Source: Pyrinomonadaceae bacterium (GTDB taxonomy: Bacteria > Acidobacteriota > Blastocatellia > Pyrinomonadales > Pyrinomonadaceae). Taken from it: a stretch of DNA of 12,229 nucleotides. The notes below the pieces were generated by a model. The model saw only the letters and a list, made by a program, of their open reading frames with translations. It was not told the origin of the DNA and ran no database searches. Of this stretch, positions 1 to 6,907 are shown one piece after another; positions within the stretch are counted from its first letter, which is position 1; the number at the start of each line of letters is the position of its first letter. The stretch spans positions 1 to 12,229 of the forward strand of contig JAJAYR010000068.1 of the NCBI GenBank assembly GCA_026786155.1. The letters run 5' to 3'. Both the position numbers and the translations under genes were made by a program.

Positions 1-4
1 AGTT

Positions 5-424
5 TTGACTGAATCAACCGAAGAGTCATCGAGCGGCAAATTGGCTGAAAAAATAAAGGAAAATGTTGAAGGTTTGTTTTATATCAGCGAAACTGATGCG
101 GAAATTCTGCCCTTTGTCGGTAATCGTGCCGACGAAGTTAGTAAAAAAGAAATTTTATCGCAAACGAACAGCGCATTGGATTCAGCGGGCGAGGAAAAAG
201 ATTTTGCCGGATTTTTTGCGCGGTTGACTAAAGTTCAGGAATGGTTCGGCGATGAAGAAAATGAAAATGTGCAGAAATTCGTTCGTTTGAAGGAAACTTT
301 AGAAAATAATCTGCGAGATTTGAAAGTTTTCAAAGTCGGAAAAATTGAACTGGATATTTACGTCGTCGGACTCGACGCGGAAAATACTTTGTTGGGAATC
401 AAGACGAAAGCCGTCGAAACTTAA
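5..424 (+). CDS. NuiA-family nuclease A inhibitor-like protein
   Basis: Small acidic protein of about 139 residues that resembles the NuiA family, whose founding member in Anabaena binds and blocks the sugar-non-specific nuclease NucA. Seen: an early GLFYISETD segment (about residues 23-31), a central acidic helical part with FFARLTKVQEWFG, and a C-terminal stretch ending in DLKVFKVGKIELDIYVVGL and KTKAVET. That ending matches the family's typical 'VYRVG...VYIVG...TKVVET' finish, and the length suits the family. The first in-frame start in the window is TTG at position 5. The frame is still open to the window edge, so the true start may lie just upstream. No nuclease gene is visible nearby, so the target is unknown. 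The gene converges with the minus-strand GIN-domain gene. Family assignment is from recalled motifs; the inhibitor function is inferred. Confidence 0.8.
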   Translation: MTESTEESSSGKLAEKIKENVEGLFYISETDAEILPFVGNRADEVSKKEILSQTNSALDSAGEEKDFAGFFARLTKVQEWFGDEENENVQKFVRLKETLENNLRDLKVFKVGKIELDIYVVGLDAENTLLGIKTKAVET

Positions 425-501
425 TCGTTGCAATAAAACCGGCAATAAATCCTGAGCAAAAGTAATGCGCTGTCAATTAAGTTTTTGGAGTTTGGGCAAA
501 A

Positions 502-581
502 GTTTAGAGTTCAAACTGCGGAACGCGGTTTGCCCGTCGCGCTTCGCCGACGGAAGACACGCTCAAGCGTGGACTCTAAAC
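502..581. repeat. Three-armed cloverleaf palindromic element
   Basis: An 11-bp closing stem (502-512 with 571-581, one G.T pair) encloses three consecutive hairpins. These are 513-520/524-531 (8 bp, GAA loop, one G.T), 534-541/545-553 (8 bp with one bulged C at 548, CTT loop) and 558-562/567-571 (5 bp, TCAA loop, last pair competing with the closing stem). The whole is 80 bp. It lies in the non-coding space between two convergent genes. The loops and arms do not fit a tRNA. The architecture suggests a miniature mobile or REP-like element, or a structured RNA. No copy elsewhere in this window was noticed. Confidence 0.6.
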
Positions 582-599
582 ATTAGGATTTTGCGTTGG

Positions 600-642
600 C
601 AAGGATTCGAGCGCAAACATTCTGCTTGCGCTCGAATCCTTG
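600..642. repeat. 17-bp perfect inverted repeat, possible bidirectional terminator
   Basis: Positions 600-616 pair perfectly with 626-642 around a 9-nt loop. The hairpin sits between the converging nuclease-inhibitor gene (+) and GIN-domain gene (-), where a shared transcription stop would be expected. Neither side is followed by a clean T-run, so it is either an atypical terminator or another repeat element next to the cloverleaf at 502-581. Confidence 0.6.
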
Positions 643-665
643 GTAGTTTTGTCTCTTCGCTGAAA

Positions 666-1343
666 TTATTTTTTTGATACCGAACTCGCTCCCGAAGAAT
701 TTTGTTTGATATTTTTCGGCTCACCCGTATAAGTAATTTTGCTCGCGCCGCTGGCGGCAACGTCCAAATCGTTAGTCGCCGAAACCGTTGCTTTGCTTGC
801 GCCGCTGGCATCAACCACGGCATTTTCAGTTTTTAAGTTTTCCGCGTCAATCGTGCTGGCACCGCTCGCTTCGGCTTTTAATTCGTTTGCCGTGCCTTCG
901 ATTTTAATTTTCGACGCGCCCGACGCTTTCAATTTCAAATTGTCGGCTTTCACATTTAATACATTGCCGCTCGACGCGCCGGAAACTTCAAAATTTTCGA
1001 TGGTCGGCATTGAAACCTTGATGTTGACCGGCGTTTTCGATGAAATGCGGTCTTCGCTATAAATTTTCAAAGTGTCGCCGCTCGACTCCGTCTTGATATT
1101 TGCCAGCAGATTGTCGTCGGCTTGCACTTCGACGGCGAAAACGCTGCCGACCGTAACTTCGACGTTGACCGCGCCGCTCGCGTCAATTTTAGTAAAACCT
1201 GTTACGCTTCTCGTTTCGGTTTTCGATGTTCCCGAACCTTGCACGCCGCCGAGATTTTTGATGTTGCTGTAACTGCAATTGGTGGAAAAAGCCAAACCGA
1301 TTGCCAAAGCGCACATAAAAATTAATAGTCCGAATTTTTTCAT
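666..1343 (-). CDS. Exported GIN-domain (DUF2807) beta-helix protein
   Basis: A 225-residue exported protein with an N-terminal Lys pair and a hydrophobic stretch (about residues 4-20). Next comes Cys23 in a STNC context, which is a poor lipobox, so lipoprotein status is doubtful. The rest is a repetitive Ser/Gly/Ala-rich beta region. SGAS occurs six times at 18-20-residue steps from about residue 121 to the end, as expected for stacked turns of a right-handed beta-helix. This matches the GIN domain family (DUF2807, 'head GIN domain'), which is common in envelope proteins of Gram-negative bacteria and has no established enzymatic role. The start is well supported: GGAGGA on the minus strand (complement of 1351-1356) lies 7 nt before the ATG. 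It is probably co-transcribed behind the DUF445 gene, 66 nt upstream. Confidence 0.8.
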   Translation of the reverse strand: MKKFGLLIFMCALAIGLAFSTNCSYSNIKNLGGVQGSGTSKTETRSVTGFTKIDASGAVNVEVTVGSVFAVEVQADDNLLANIKTESSGDTLKIYSEDRISSKTPVNIKVSMPTIENFEVSGASSGNVLNVKADNLKLKASGASKIKIEGTANELKAEASGASTIDAENLKTENAVVDASGASKATVSATNDLDVAASGASKITYTGEPKNIKQNSSGASSVSKK

Positions 1344-1409
1344 TATTATTTCCTCCGAGAAAGTCTTTCGATAAAAACCAACGACGAAAAAATAATTTAA
1401 GTTCCGATT

Positions 1410-3038
1410 TTATTTGGCAAACGCCCAATAAGAAAGTGCCGCCTGCACGATTCCGATGAGCAGCCCGAATAACGCGCCGAACAGTTCGATGGTTCGCAGA
1501 TGTTCTTTGGCGATGGAAAGCACGAGCGTTTCGAGTTTCTCGACCGGATAATCATTGATTTTTTCGCGCACGACCGTGCCGATGTCAAATTCCCTGATCG
1601 CTTCGGGAAGTTTTTCCCGCGCGGCGGAAATAATCGTTTCGGTGATGTTTTTGCCCGCGCTTTCAACTTGTTCTGCGGAAATGTGGTCGGATAATTTGCC
1701 GATTGGCGCGGATAATAGGCGGTCAATTTGTTTGGTTAAAACGCGGTTGATGATATTGCCCGTTTCGTCCTTCTGCAAAATCGTCAGCAAACCGCTCGCC
1801 AGCAATTTTTTTAGTTTTTCCTCGGATTCCGGGTGAATCGTTTGCAGAATCGCGTCAATGCTGTGCGGGCGAATTTTCTGCAAAGTGTCGGTTAAATAAG
1901 CGGAAATCGAATTTTGCATCTCTTCGCCCTGCACGACGGAAAGAACGCCTTTCGTAATTTGCGCCTTCAATCTTTCGAGTTGTTCGGGCGCGATTTTGCC
2001 GAGAAATTCGGGCAGCGGACGCGCCGCCGCATTATTTATCGCCGTGTCGAGAAAATTTCGGGCTTCTTGGGCGAAGAAATCGCCGCGCAAAGTTTCCTCG
2101 ATGCGTTTCGGCAGCGATTCGTTGACCAAATCGTCAACTTCGCCGATTAAATTATCGCGGGAAACGAAGATTTTTTTGAAAAACGCGAGATTTTCGTAGT
2201 AATCGTGAACTTCCCTTTTTATCAACGCGCCGATTTGGTTTCTGGTTCGTTCGGACGTGGCGATTTCCGCCAGTTGATGAATAATCGGTTCGATTTGCTC
2301 GTTCGATTTTTCCTTCAAAAGTTCAATCGTATCAGGTGTGAACATTTCGCCCAGCGTCATATTCGTATTCGCCAAATCGTTGACGCGGTTGCTGATAAAA
2401 TCTTTAATCTTCTGCTCCAAAACCGGTTCTTTGACGATACCGCGAACGCGCTTTTCAAGAAAGTCCAGTATTTTGTTAAATTGTTCTTCATCAACGACTT
2501 CGGAAACCCGTTTCGACAAAAATTCGTCAACACGGCGCGTGACGAAACCGTTGATTGATTCGGCGGTTTCCTCGTTTTGCAAAACGTCTTGAATATGTTT
2601 GGTAATTTTGAATTGTAAGGAGACGATGGCGTCAAGAATCGGTTCACGAATACCGGCGGGCAAGGCTTCGACGAGCGACGGATAACTCTGCGACAGCAAA
2701 TCTTTCGCATAAGAATCAACGACGCTCTGAATCTTTTTCCGCAGAAATTCCTTGCCGAAAAGTTCGTCCACAATGGTTTCCTGCGAAACGAGTTCTTCGC
2801 CGACGGCTTTGCCGATAGCGTTCGCCAATTTATCACGATGGCGCGGAATCATTCCCTGCGGAAAAACGGTCAAACCCAATAACTTGACTGGATTGCGCGG
2901 GCGAAAAAGCATTCGCACCGCCAGCCACGCGCCAGCGTAACCGTGAAAAGTTCCGACGATGACCAGCGACGCAAATTGAACCCAGGGATTCCTGAAAAAT
3001 TCCAAGATATTGCCCCAAACTTGATGTAAAGAATCCAT
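1410..3038 (-). CDS. DUF445 family membrane protein
   Basis: A 542-residue protein matching DUF445 (the YheB-type family), whose function is not settled. Seen: an N-terminal membrane segment at about residues 20-42, followed by the family-typical region AVRMLFRPRNP...GLTVFPQGMIPRHRDKLA (about 41-74). A very long, charged, helical middle follows, in which amphipathic segments of the 'V..EPVLEQKIKDFI' style recur. A second membrane segment lies at the extreme C-terminus (about 518-538). This gives a hairpin-like layout with both ends in the membrane and the helical body on one side. It is longer than B. subtilis YheB. The ATG overlaps the stop of the upstream gene by one base (TAATG at 3036-3040), which suggests translational coupling. 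Family call is firm; role unknown. Confidence 0.82.
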   Translation of the reverse strand: MDSLHQVWGNILEFFRNPWVQFASLVIVGTFHGYAGAWLAVRMLFRPRNPVKLLGLTVFPQGMIPRHRDKLANAIGKAVGEELVSQETIVDELFGKEFLRKKIQSVVDSYAKDLLSQSYPSLVEALPAGIREPILDAIVSLQFKITKHIQDVLQNEETAESINGFVTRRVDEFLSKRVSEVVDEEQFNKILDFLEKRVRGIVKEPVLEQKIKDFISNRVNDLANTNMTLGEMFTPDTIELLKEKSNEQIEPIIHQLAEIATSERTRNQIGALIKREVHDYYENLAFFKKIFVSRDNLIGEVDDLVNESLPKRIEETLRGDFFAQEARNFLDTAINNAAARPLPEFLGKIAPEQLERLKAQITKGVLSVVQGEEMQNSISAYLTDTLQKIRPHSIDAILQTIHPESEEKLKKLLASGLLTILQKDETGNIINRVLTKQIDRLLSAPIGKLSDHISAEQVESAGKNITETIISAAREKLPEAIREFDIGTVVREKINDYPVEKLETLVLSIAKEHLRTIELFGALFGLLIGIVQAALSYWAFAK

Positions 3039-3421
3039 TAAAAAACCTGAAAGCCTTTCGATTTGAGACAGAATTCCGCAAAATCTCTGAGATGATTATA
3101 GTTTGCCGAATAATTTTTCCACTGCTCGTCGCCGTCCTTATGCAAAGTTCCGTCGTCGGGCGTATCGGTGATGCTCAAATCGGCGAAGATACGTTTGTTC
3201 GGCTCTAATTTCGGCAAAATCTCGCTTTGAATCCGCTCGCCGATGCTGTGCGCCTCTTCGATTGAAAATCTCGCGCCGGTCGCCGTATAGCTCATCTGGC
3301 GCAGTTTTCCCTCGTCAATAATGTCGAAACTTTTGATAATTTCCAGCGTCGGCTTCCAATTCCAGACGTTCGCGCGAAACTCAAAATTTTCCGAACCCAA
3401 ATCCATCAATGTAAAACTCAT
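3038..3421 (-). CDS. Conserved-looking hypothetical protein, 127 aa
   Basis: No family is recognised. The protein is soluble, with no signal peptide or membrane segment, and has mixed alpha/beta character. It is rich in aromatic residues, with NVWNWKP near residue 20 and an asparagine/tyrosine-rich stretch NYSANYNHL near residue 107. The chosen ATG at 3421 has a good Shine-Dalgarno, GAGAGGG, about 6 nt upstream. An in-frame start at 3436 would add five residues but lacks that site. The stop overlaps the DUF445 start (TAATG), so the two are probably made together. It is transcribed away from the arylamine N-acetyltransferase gene; about 100 bp separates the two divergent starts. Confidence 0.7.
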   Translation of the reverse strand: MSFTLMDLGSENFEFRANVWNWKPTLEIIKSFDIIDEGKLRQMSYTATGARFSIEEAHSIGERIQSEILPKLEPNKRIFADLSITDTPDDGTLHKDGDEQWKNYSANYNHLRDFAEFCLKSKGFQVF

Positions 3422-3497
3422 ATTTTTCCCTCTCAAAAATGCTATACGTTAAACGCAATGCGAGTCAATCACATTTTATCCGAATAATTTTTACGGT

Positions 3498-3503
3498 TAT
3501 AAT
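3498..3503 (+). promoter_or_regulatory. Candidate -10 box for the N-acetyltransferase gene
   Basis: A perfect TATAAT lies 19 nt before the preferred ATG at 3523, in the divergent intergenic space. No convincing -35 sits 16-18 nt upstream, so this is a weak call. If used, the leader would be only about 13 nt, with no clear Shine-Dalgarno. Confidence 0.3.
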
Positions 3504-3522
3504 TTTCATATTTGAAAAATTT

Positions 3523-4284
3523 ATGATTAAAGAAAAATATCTGCGCCGAATCGGTATCGAAGATTCGGATTTAGCGATAAATTCGGAAAGCCTGAAACTT
3601 CTGCAACGCCGTCATCTCCTAAACGTCGCGTTTGAAAATCTCGATATTCATTGGAAACGACCGATTATTTTGGATGCCAAAAAATTTTACGAAAAAATCG
3701 TCGGCGGAAAAAGAGGCGGATTCTGTTACGAATTGAACGGTCTGTTTTATGAATTGCTGGATGAAATCGGTTTTCAAAGCAAAATAATTTCGGCGCGGGT
3801 CAGCACAGAAGACGGCGAATTCGGCGCAGAATACGACCATCTGGCGATTTTGACGCTAATTGACGGCAACGAATATCTGGTTGATGTCGGTTTCGGAAGT
3901 TTCACCGCCGAGCCTTTAAGGTTTGTTTCGGATGTCGAACAAAAAGATGAAAACGGTGTATTTTTGATTAGAAAATTTGACGATGAGTATTTTGAAGTTG
4001 CCAAAAAAGACGGCGAAAAATGGCAGAGCGAATATATTTTCAAAAATCTGGAACGCGATTTGTTAGAATTTGCGGAAATGTGTAATTTCCATCAAACATC
4101 GCCCGAATCACATTTTACGCGCGGCAAAGTATGTTCATTGATGACTTCCGACGGACGTAAAACTTTAACCGACGGAAAATTTATCAAAACGAAAAACAGT
4201 AAAAAAAGCGAAATAGATATTGATTCGGACGAAAAGTTCAATGAGATTCTGGTGCTGGAATTTAACATCGAACGAAGTTTTTAG
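3523..4284 (+). CDS. Arylamine N-acetyltransferase (NAT)
   Basis: Cytoplasmic enzyme of the NAT/NhoA family, which moves an acetyl group from acetyl-CoA to arylamines, hydrazines or hydroxylamines through a Cys-bound intermediate. The complete catalytic triad is visible: Cys68 in RGGFCYELN, His106 in YDHLAIL and Asp121 in YLVDVGFGSF. These numbers are one off those of Salmonella NAT (69/107/122). Length 253 is slightly shorter than typical (about 270-280), with a short C-terminus. The ATG at 3523 gives the usual family N-terminus, 'YLRRIGI'. An in-frame ATG at 3439 would add a 28-residue hydrophobic stretch unlike the family and is not preferred. It reads in the same direction as purM 57 nt downstream, but purM seems to have its own promoter. 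Physiological substrate unknown. Confidence 0.9.
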   Translation: MIKEKYLRRIGIEDSDLAINSESLKLLQRRHLLNVAFENLDIHWKRPIILDAKKFYEKIVGGKRGGFCYELNGLFYELLDEIGFQSKIISARVSTEDGEFGAEYDHLAILTLIDGNEYLVDVGFGSFTAEPLRFVSDVEQKDENGVFLIRKFDDEYFEVAKKDGEKWQSEYIFKNLERDLLEFAEMCNFHQTSPESHFTRGKVCSLMTSDGRKTLTDGKFIKTKNSKKSEIDIDSDEKFNEILVLEFNIERSF

Positions 4285-4295
4285 TAACAATGCGC

Positions 4296-4326
4296 TTGTA
4301 TTTATTTTGCACAGAAAGTCTATAAT
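4296..4326 (+). promoter_or_regulatory. Candidate purM promoter
   Basis: TTGTAT (4296-4301) and a perfect TATAAT (4321-4326) are separated by 19 bp, longer than ideal. Transcription would start near 4333, leaving a leader of under 10 nt before the purM ATG at 4342. No Shine-Dalgarno is visible there, so the message may be nearly leaderless. Confidence 0.4.
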
Positions 4327-4341
4327 TTTATTTTCAAAATT

Positions 4342-5364
4342 ATGTCAAAATCAATTTCATATTCGGACGCGGGCGTTTCGATTGACAACGCCAATCTCGC
4401 GCTCGACAAAATCAAAACCTTTGCCAAATCAACATTTAACCGTCAAACCCTGACGGAAATCGGTAGCTTCGGCGGAATGTTTTCGGGTGCGTTTCCCGAA
4501 ATGAGCGAGCCGATTTTAGTTGCGTCCGCCGACGGCGTTGGCACGAAATTGAAAATCGCGTTTGAAACCGGAATTCACCACACCATCGGACAGGATTTGG
4601 TCAATCACTGTGTCAACGACATTCTCGTTCAGGGCGCGAAACCTTTGTTTTTCCTCGACTATTTTGCGACGGGAAAACTCGAACCCGCCACGACCGTCGC
4701 CGTCGTCGAAGGAATTTCCATCGCCTGCCAAGAAAATTCGTGCGTCCTGCTCGGCGGCGAAACGGCGGAAATGCCCGGATTTTACGCGGATGGCGAATAC
4801 GATTTAGCCGGATTCATCGTCGGCGTGGTTGATAAATCGAAAGTGATTGACGGCAGAAATATCGCGGCGGGCGATGTCGTTTTAGGTTTGCCGTCGAGCG
4901 GTTTGCAAACGAACGGTTACTCGCTGGCGCGAAAATTATTTTTTGAAGTCGGCGGTTTTTCCGTTGATTCGCATATTGACGAACTCGGCGAAACGGTCGG
5001 CAAAGCATTATTAAAACCGCACGCGAGTTTCTTAAAACCGCTTGATGCGCTGCTCGATTCGGGACGAATCAAAGGCTTGGCGCACATCACCGGCGGCGGA
5101 CTTCTGGAAAACATTCCGCGCATTTTGCCTTCAAATGTCGCCGTCGAAATTCGTCGCGGAACATGGACAGAACTTCCCGTTTTCGGCTTGATGCAAAAAC
5201 TTGGCAACGTCGAAGATTTAGAAATGTTTCGGACATTTAATATGGGTGTTGGAATGGTCGTGATTTGCGCGGAAGAAGATAAAGCGTTGCTGGAAGATAA
5301 TTTGGGCGAATGTTTTGAGATTGGGCGAGTTGTTGAGGGAAATAAAGAAGTTTCGATTGTTTAA
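4342..5364 (+). CDS. purM: Phosphoribosylformylglycinamidine cyclo-ligase (AIR synthetase)
   Basis: PurM closes the imidazole ring in de novo purine synthesis, converting FGAM plus ATP to aminoimidazole ribonucleotide (AIR) in the cytoplasm. The 340-residue length matches the family. Recognised motifs are the N-terminal YSDAGVSID start, ADGVGTKLK (about residues 64-72), HCVNDILVQGAKPLFFLDY (about 88-106), GGETAEMPGFY (about 138-148), GLPSSGLQTNGYSLAR (about 182-197) and HITGGGLLENIPR (about 248-260). These are the expected AIRS N- and C-domain landmarks, and nothing appears broken. purN, often its direct operon partner, lies about 680 bp downstream on the same strand, with a minus-strand toxin-antitoxin pair in between. 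Confidence 0.97.
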   Translation: MSKSISYSDAGVSIDNANLALDKIKTFAKSTFNRQTLTEIGSFGGMFSGAFPEMSEPILVASADGVGTKLKIAFETGIHHTIGQDLVNHCVNDILVQGAKPLFFLDYFATGKLEPATTVAVVEGISIACQENSCVLLGGETAEMPGFYADGEYDLAGFIVGVVDKSKVIDGRNIAAGDVVLGLPSSGLQTNGYSLARKLFFEVGGFSVDSHIDELGETVGKALLKPHASFLKPLDALLDSGRIKGLAHITGGGLLENIPRILPSNVAVEIRRGTWTELPVFGLMQKLGNVEDLEMFRTFNMGVGMVVICAEEDKALLEDNLGECFEIGRVVEGNKEVSIV

Positions 5365-5432
5365 GAAGCCTGGCGTGAAGAAAAGTTGTAGAAAATTAAA
5401 AGTTTCCATTTTAGGAAGTGGCTCAAATAAAT

Positions 5433-5690
5433 TCAATAATGATAACGCGCTTGCAGAAAATCAATGCGCGTTTCGCTGACGAAATAAACGATACGATGTT
5501 CCTGCGTCAAACGCCGCGACCACGCGCCCGACGCGAGATATTTTAACGGTTCGGGTTTGCCGATGCCGTCGAAAGGTTCGCGCAGAATCGCTTCGATTAA
5601 ATCGAAAGCGCGAAGCAGAGTTTTACGGTTTGTTTCCGCCCAAAATCGCAAATCTTCGCGGAATTCGGGATGAAAAACGGCTTCACGCAC
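5433..5690 (-). CDS. yoeB: YoeB-type toxin (Txe/YoeB family mRNA endonuclease)
   Basis: YoeB toxins cut mRNA at the ribosomal A site and are held inactive by YefM. From GTG at 5690 the protein is 85 residues, against 84 in E. coli. All the residues known to matter line up: Glu47 in GKPEPLK, Arg66 in EHRIVY, and the terminal His84-Tyr85 (YHY; E. coli Glu46, Arg65, His83, Tyr84). The SGAWSRR segment is also typical. The toxin therefore looks intact. The GTG gives the usual N-terminus, 4 nt after the antitoxin stop. A TTG at 5723 just behind AGGAG would add 11 residues and overlap the antitoxin by 29 nt. The pair lies antisense between purM and purN. Confidence 0.88.
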   Translation of the reverse strand: MREAVFHPEFREDLRFWAETNRKTLLRAFDLIEAILREPFDGIGKPEPLKYLASGAWSRRLTQEHRIVYFVSETRIDFLQARYHY

Positions 5691-5694
5691 AATT

Positions 5695-5988
5695 TTAATT
5701 TTTTCCTTCTGCGGCAACGTCAAACTCCTGTTTTAATTTTTCCAGAGTTTCGGTTTTGTCGGTTTTGTTTTGAGCGCGATGCAGTGCTTTCAAAAGTCTC
5801 CCCGCATTTTTCGGCGAGCGAAGTAAGTGTGCGGTTTCCAATAAACTCGAAAGTTCCGACGCGCTGACCAAAGCGACATCTTCGCGCCCGCGACGATTGA
5901 TAATAACGATTTCCTGTTCGTCAGTAACTTGTTCGAGCAAAGACGCTAAGTTGTTTCTGGCATTGCTGTAAGTGGTTTGAATCGGCAT
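5695..5988 (-). CDS. yefM: YefM/Phd-family antitoxin
   Basis: 97-residue antitoxin partner of the YoeB toxin just downstream. The N-terminal half shows the Phd/YefM DNA-binding fold: TTYSNARNNLASLLEQV, then EIVIINRRGREDVALVSASELSSL (about residues 27-50). The C-terminal half is charged and helical, as expected for the flexible toxin-binding tail. The ATG at 5988 has GGAG 9 nt upstream; a TTG at 6003 is in frame but overlaps that site and is not preferred. Antitoxin precedes toxin, as in other yefM-yoeB operons, and the antitoxin plus complex normally repress their own promoter. That promoter would lie in the short divergent space 5989-6046 shared with purN. Confidence 0.88.
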   Translation of the reverse strand: MPIQTTYSNARNNLASLLEQVTDEQEIVIINRRGREDVALVSASELSSLLETAHLLRSPKNAGRLLKALHRAQNKTDKTETLEKLKQEFDVAAEGKN

Positions 5989-6046
5989 AATTTTATACTC
6001 CAAACTTGGACAGGGTTATTGTGCAAGTTTCTGATAAAACTTTCAA

Positions 6047-6649
6047 ATGAAAATCGGCATTTTAATTTCAGGACGCGGCTCAAATATGACGGCGATTATC
6101 GAAGCCGTTCAAAGCGGTTTAATTTCCGATTGTGAGGTTAGCGTCGTTATCAGCGATAAAACGAGCGCGGCAGGCTTGATAAAAGCCGAAGAGCGCGATG
6201 TTGAAACGATTGTCATCACGAAAAATGGGCGAACGCGCGAAGAACACGATGCGGAAATTATCAGCGAACTAAAAAAGCGCGGTGTCGAATTGGTTTGTCT
6301 GGCGGGTTATATGCGGCTTTTGTCGAAGGAATTTGTTCGCGCTTTTCCGAATAAAATTATCAATATTCATCCGAGTTTGCTTCCCGCTTTCAAAGGTTTG
6401 GACGCGCCGCAGCAGGCGATTGATTACGGCGTGAAGATTTCGGGCGGCACGGTTCATTTCGTTGACGAAGATTTAGACCACGGCGCGATTATTATGCAGC
6501 AAGCGGTTGAAGTTGCGGACGACGACACGGCGGAAAGTTTGGCGGCGAAGATTCTCGAACAGGAACACGCGCTTTATATCGCGGCGATAAAACTGATTGT
6601 CGAGGGAGAGATTGAAATCAAAGGGCGCAAAGTTGTCGCTGGAAAATAG
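6047..6649 (+). CDS. purN: Phosphoribosylglycinamide formyltransferase (GAR transformylase)
   Basis: PurN transfers a formyl group from 10-formyl-tetrahydrofolate to GAR, an earlier step of the same purine pathway as PurM. The 200-residue protein has the N-terminal nucleotide-binding loop ILISGRGSNM (about 5-14). The catalytic set is Asn106, His108 (NIHPSLLPAFKG) and Asp144 (DEDLDHGAII), numbered as in E. coli PurN. SGGTVHFV (132-139) is also typical. It looks full-length and intact. There is no clear Shine-Dalgarno before the ATG. The antitoxin-like gene follows after only 18 nt, so the two may share a transcript. It diverges from the yefM-yoeB pair. Confidence 0.97.
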   Translation: MKIGILISGRGSNMTAIIEAVQSGLISDCEVSVVISDKTSAAGLIKAEERDVETIVITKNGRTREEHDAEIISELKKRGVELVCLAGYMRLLSKEFVRAFPNKIINIHPSLLPAFKGLDAPQQAIDYGVKISGGTVHFVDEDLDHGAIIMQQAVEVADDDTAESLAAKILEQEHALYIAAIKLIVEGEIEIKGRKVVAGK

Positions 6650-6667
6650 AAGATTGACAATCAAATT

Positions 6668-6907
6668 ATGGGACAAATCGTAATCGAAACGCCGTTTGAA
6701 ATAAGCCGCATTTACAAAATCGAGAGCAGAGAGTTGGCTGCCGAATTACTGGCGAGTCTGGAGAAGTCAGCGCAGCAAATGCAAGACCCGCCGCCTGAAA
6801 TTTTTGAGTATTTTGAAGATATAGAAGACATTATCGCCGCCCGCGAAGCGTTGAGCGAAGAAGGCACGATTAGTTTTGAAGATGTGAAAAAAGAACTCGG
6901 TTTATGA
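6668..6907 (+). CDS. RelB/Phd-like antitoxin
   Basis: 79-residue acidic protein. The C-terminal half, with EDIEDIIAAREALSEEGTISFEDVKKELGL-type sequence (about residues 50-79), has the look of the toxin-binding tail of antitoxins paired with RelE/ParE toxins. The N-terminal half does not clearly match a known DNA-binding class. The partner toxin frame starts inside the stop codon (ATGA at 6904-6907), the usual tight coupling in such pairs. Because that toxin frame carries a TAG at its third codon, this antitoxin may now be an orphan that could still neutralise related toxins elsewhere. The exact antitoxin family is uncertain. Confidence 0.65.
   Translation: MGQIVIETPFEISRIYKIESRELAAELLASLEKSAQQMQDPPPEIFEYFEDIEDIIAAREALSEEGTISFEDVKKELGL

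Noticed and set aside
502..581. tRNA-like cloverleaf
   Set aside because: Loops are 3-4 nt rather than 7, there is no anticodon or T-loop in the right place, and the closing stem is 11 bp, so it is not a tRNA gene.
739..1272. Plus-strand ORFs rich in Ala/Ser/Leu
   Set aside because: They are mirror images of the repetitive SGAS codons of the minus-strand GIN gene, which has a signal sequence and a good ribosome-binding site.
666..1343. Lipoprotein lipobox in the GIN protein
   Set aside because: Cys23 is preceded by Asn in STNC, a poor lipobox, so a lipid anchor cannot be claimed.
1500..2592. Several plus-strand ORFs of 60-117 codons
   Set aside because: They lie antisense to the DUF445 gene, which is continuous and family-matching.
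3439..3522. 28-residue hydrophobic N-terminal extension of the N-acetyltransferase
   Set aside because: NATs are cytosolic and start at the region matching ATG 3523. The extension covers the likely promoter.
5365..5432. Terminator between purM and yoeB
   Set aside because: No stem with a T-run was found in this convergent gap.
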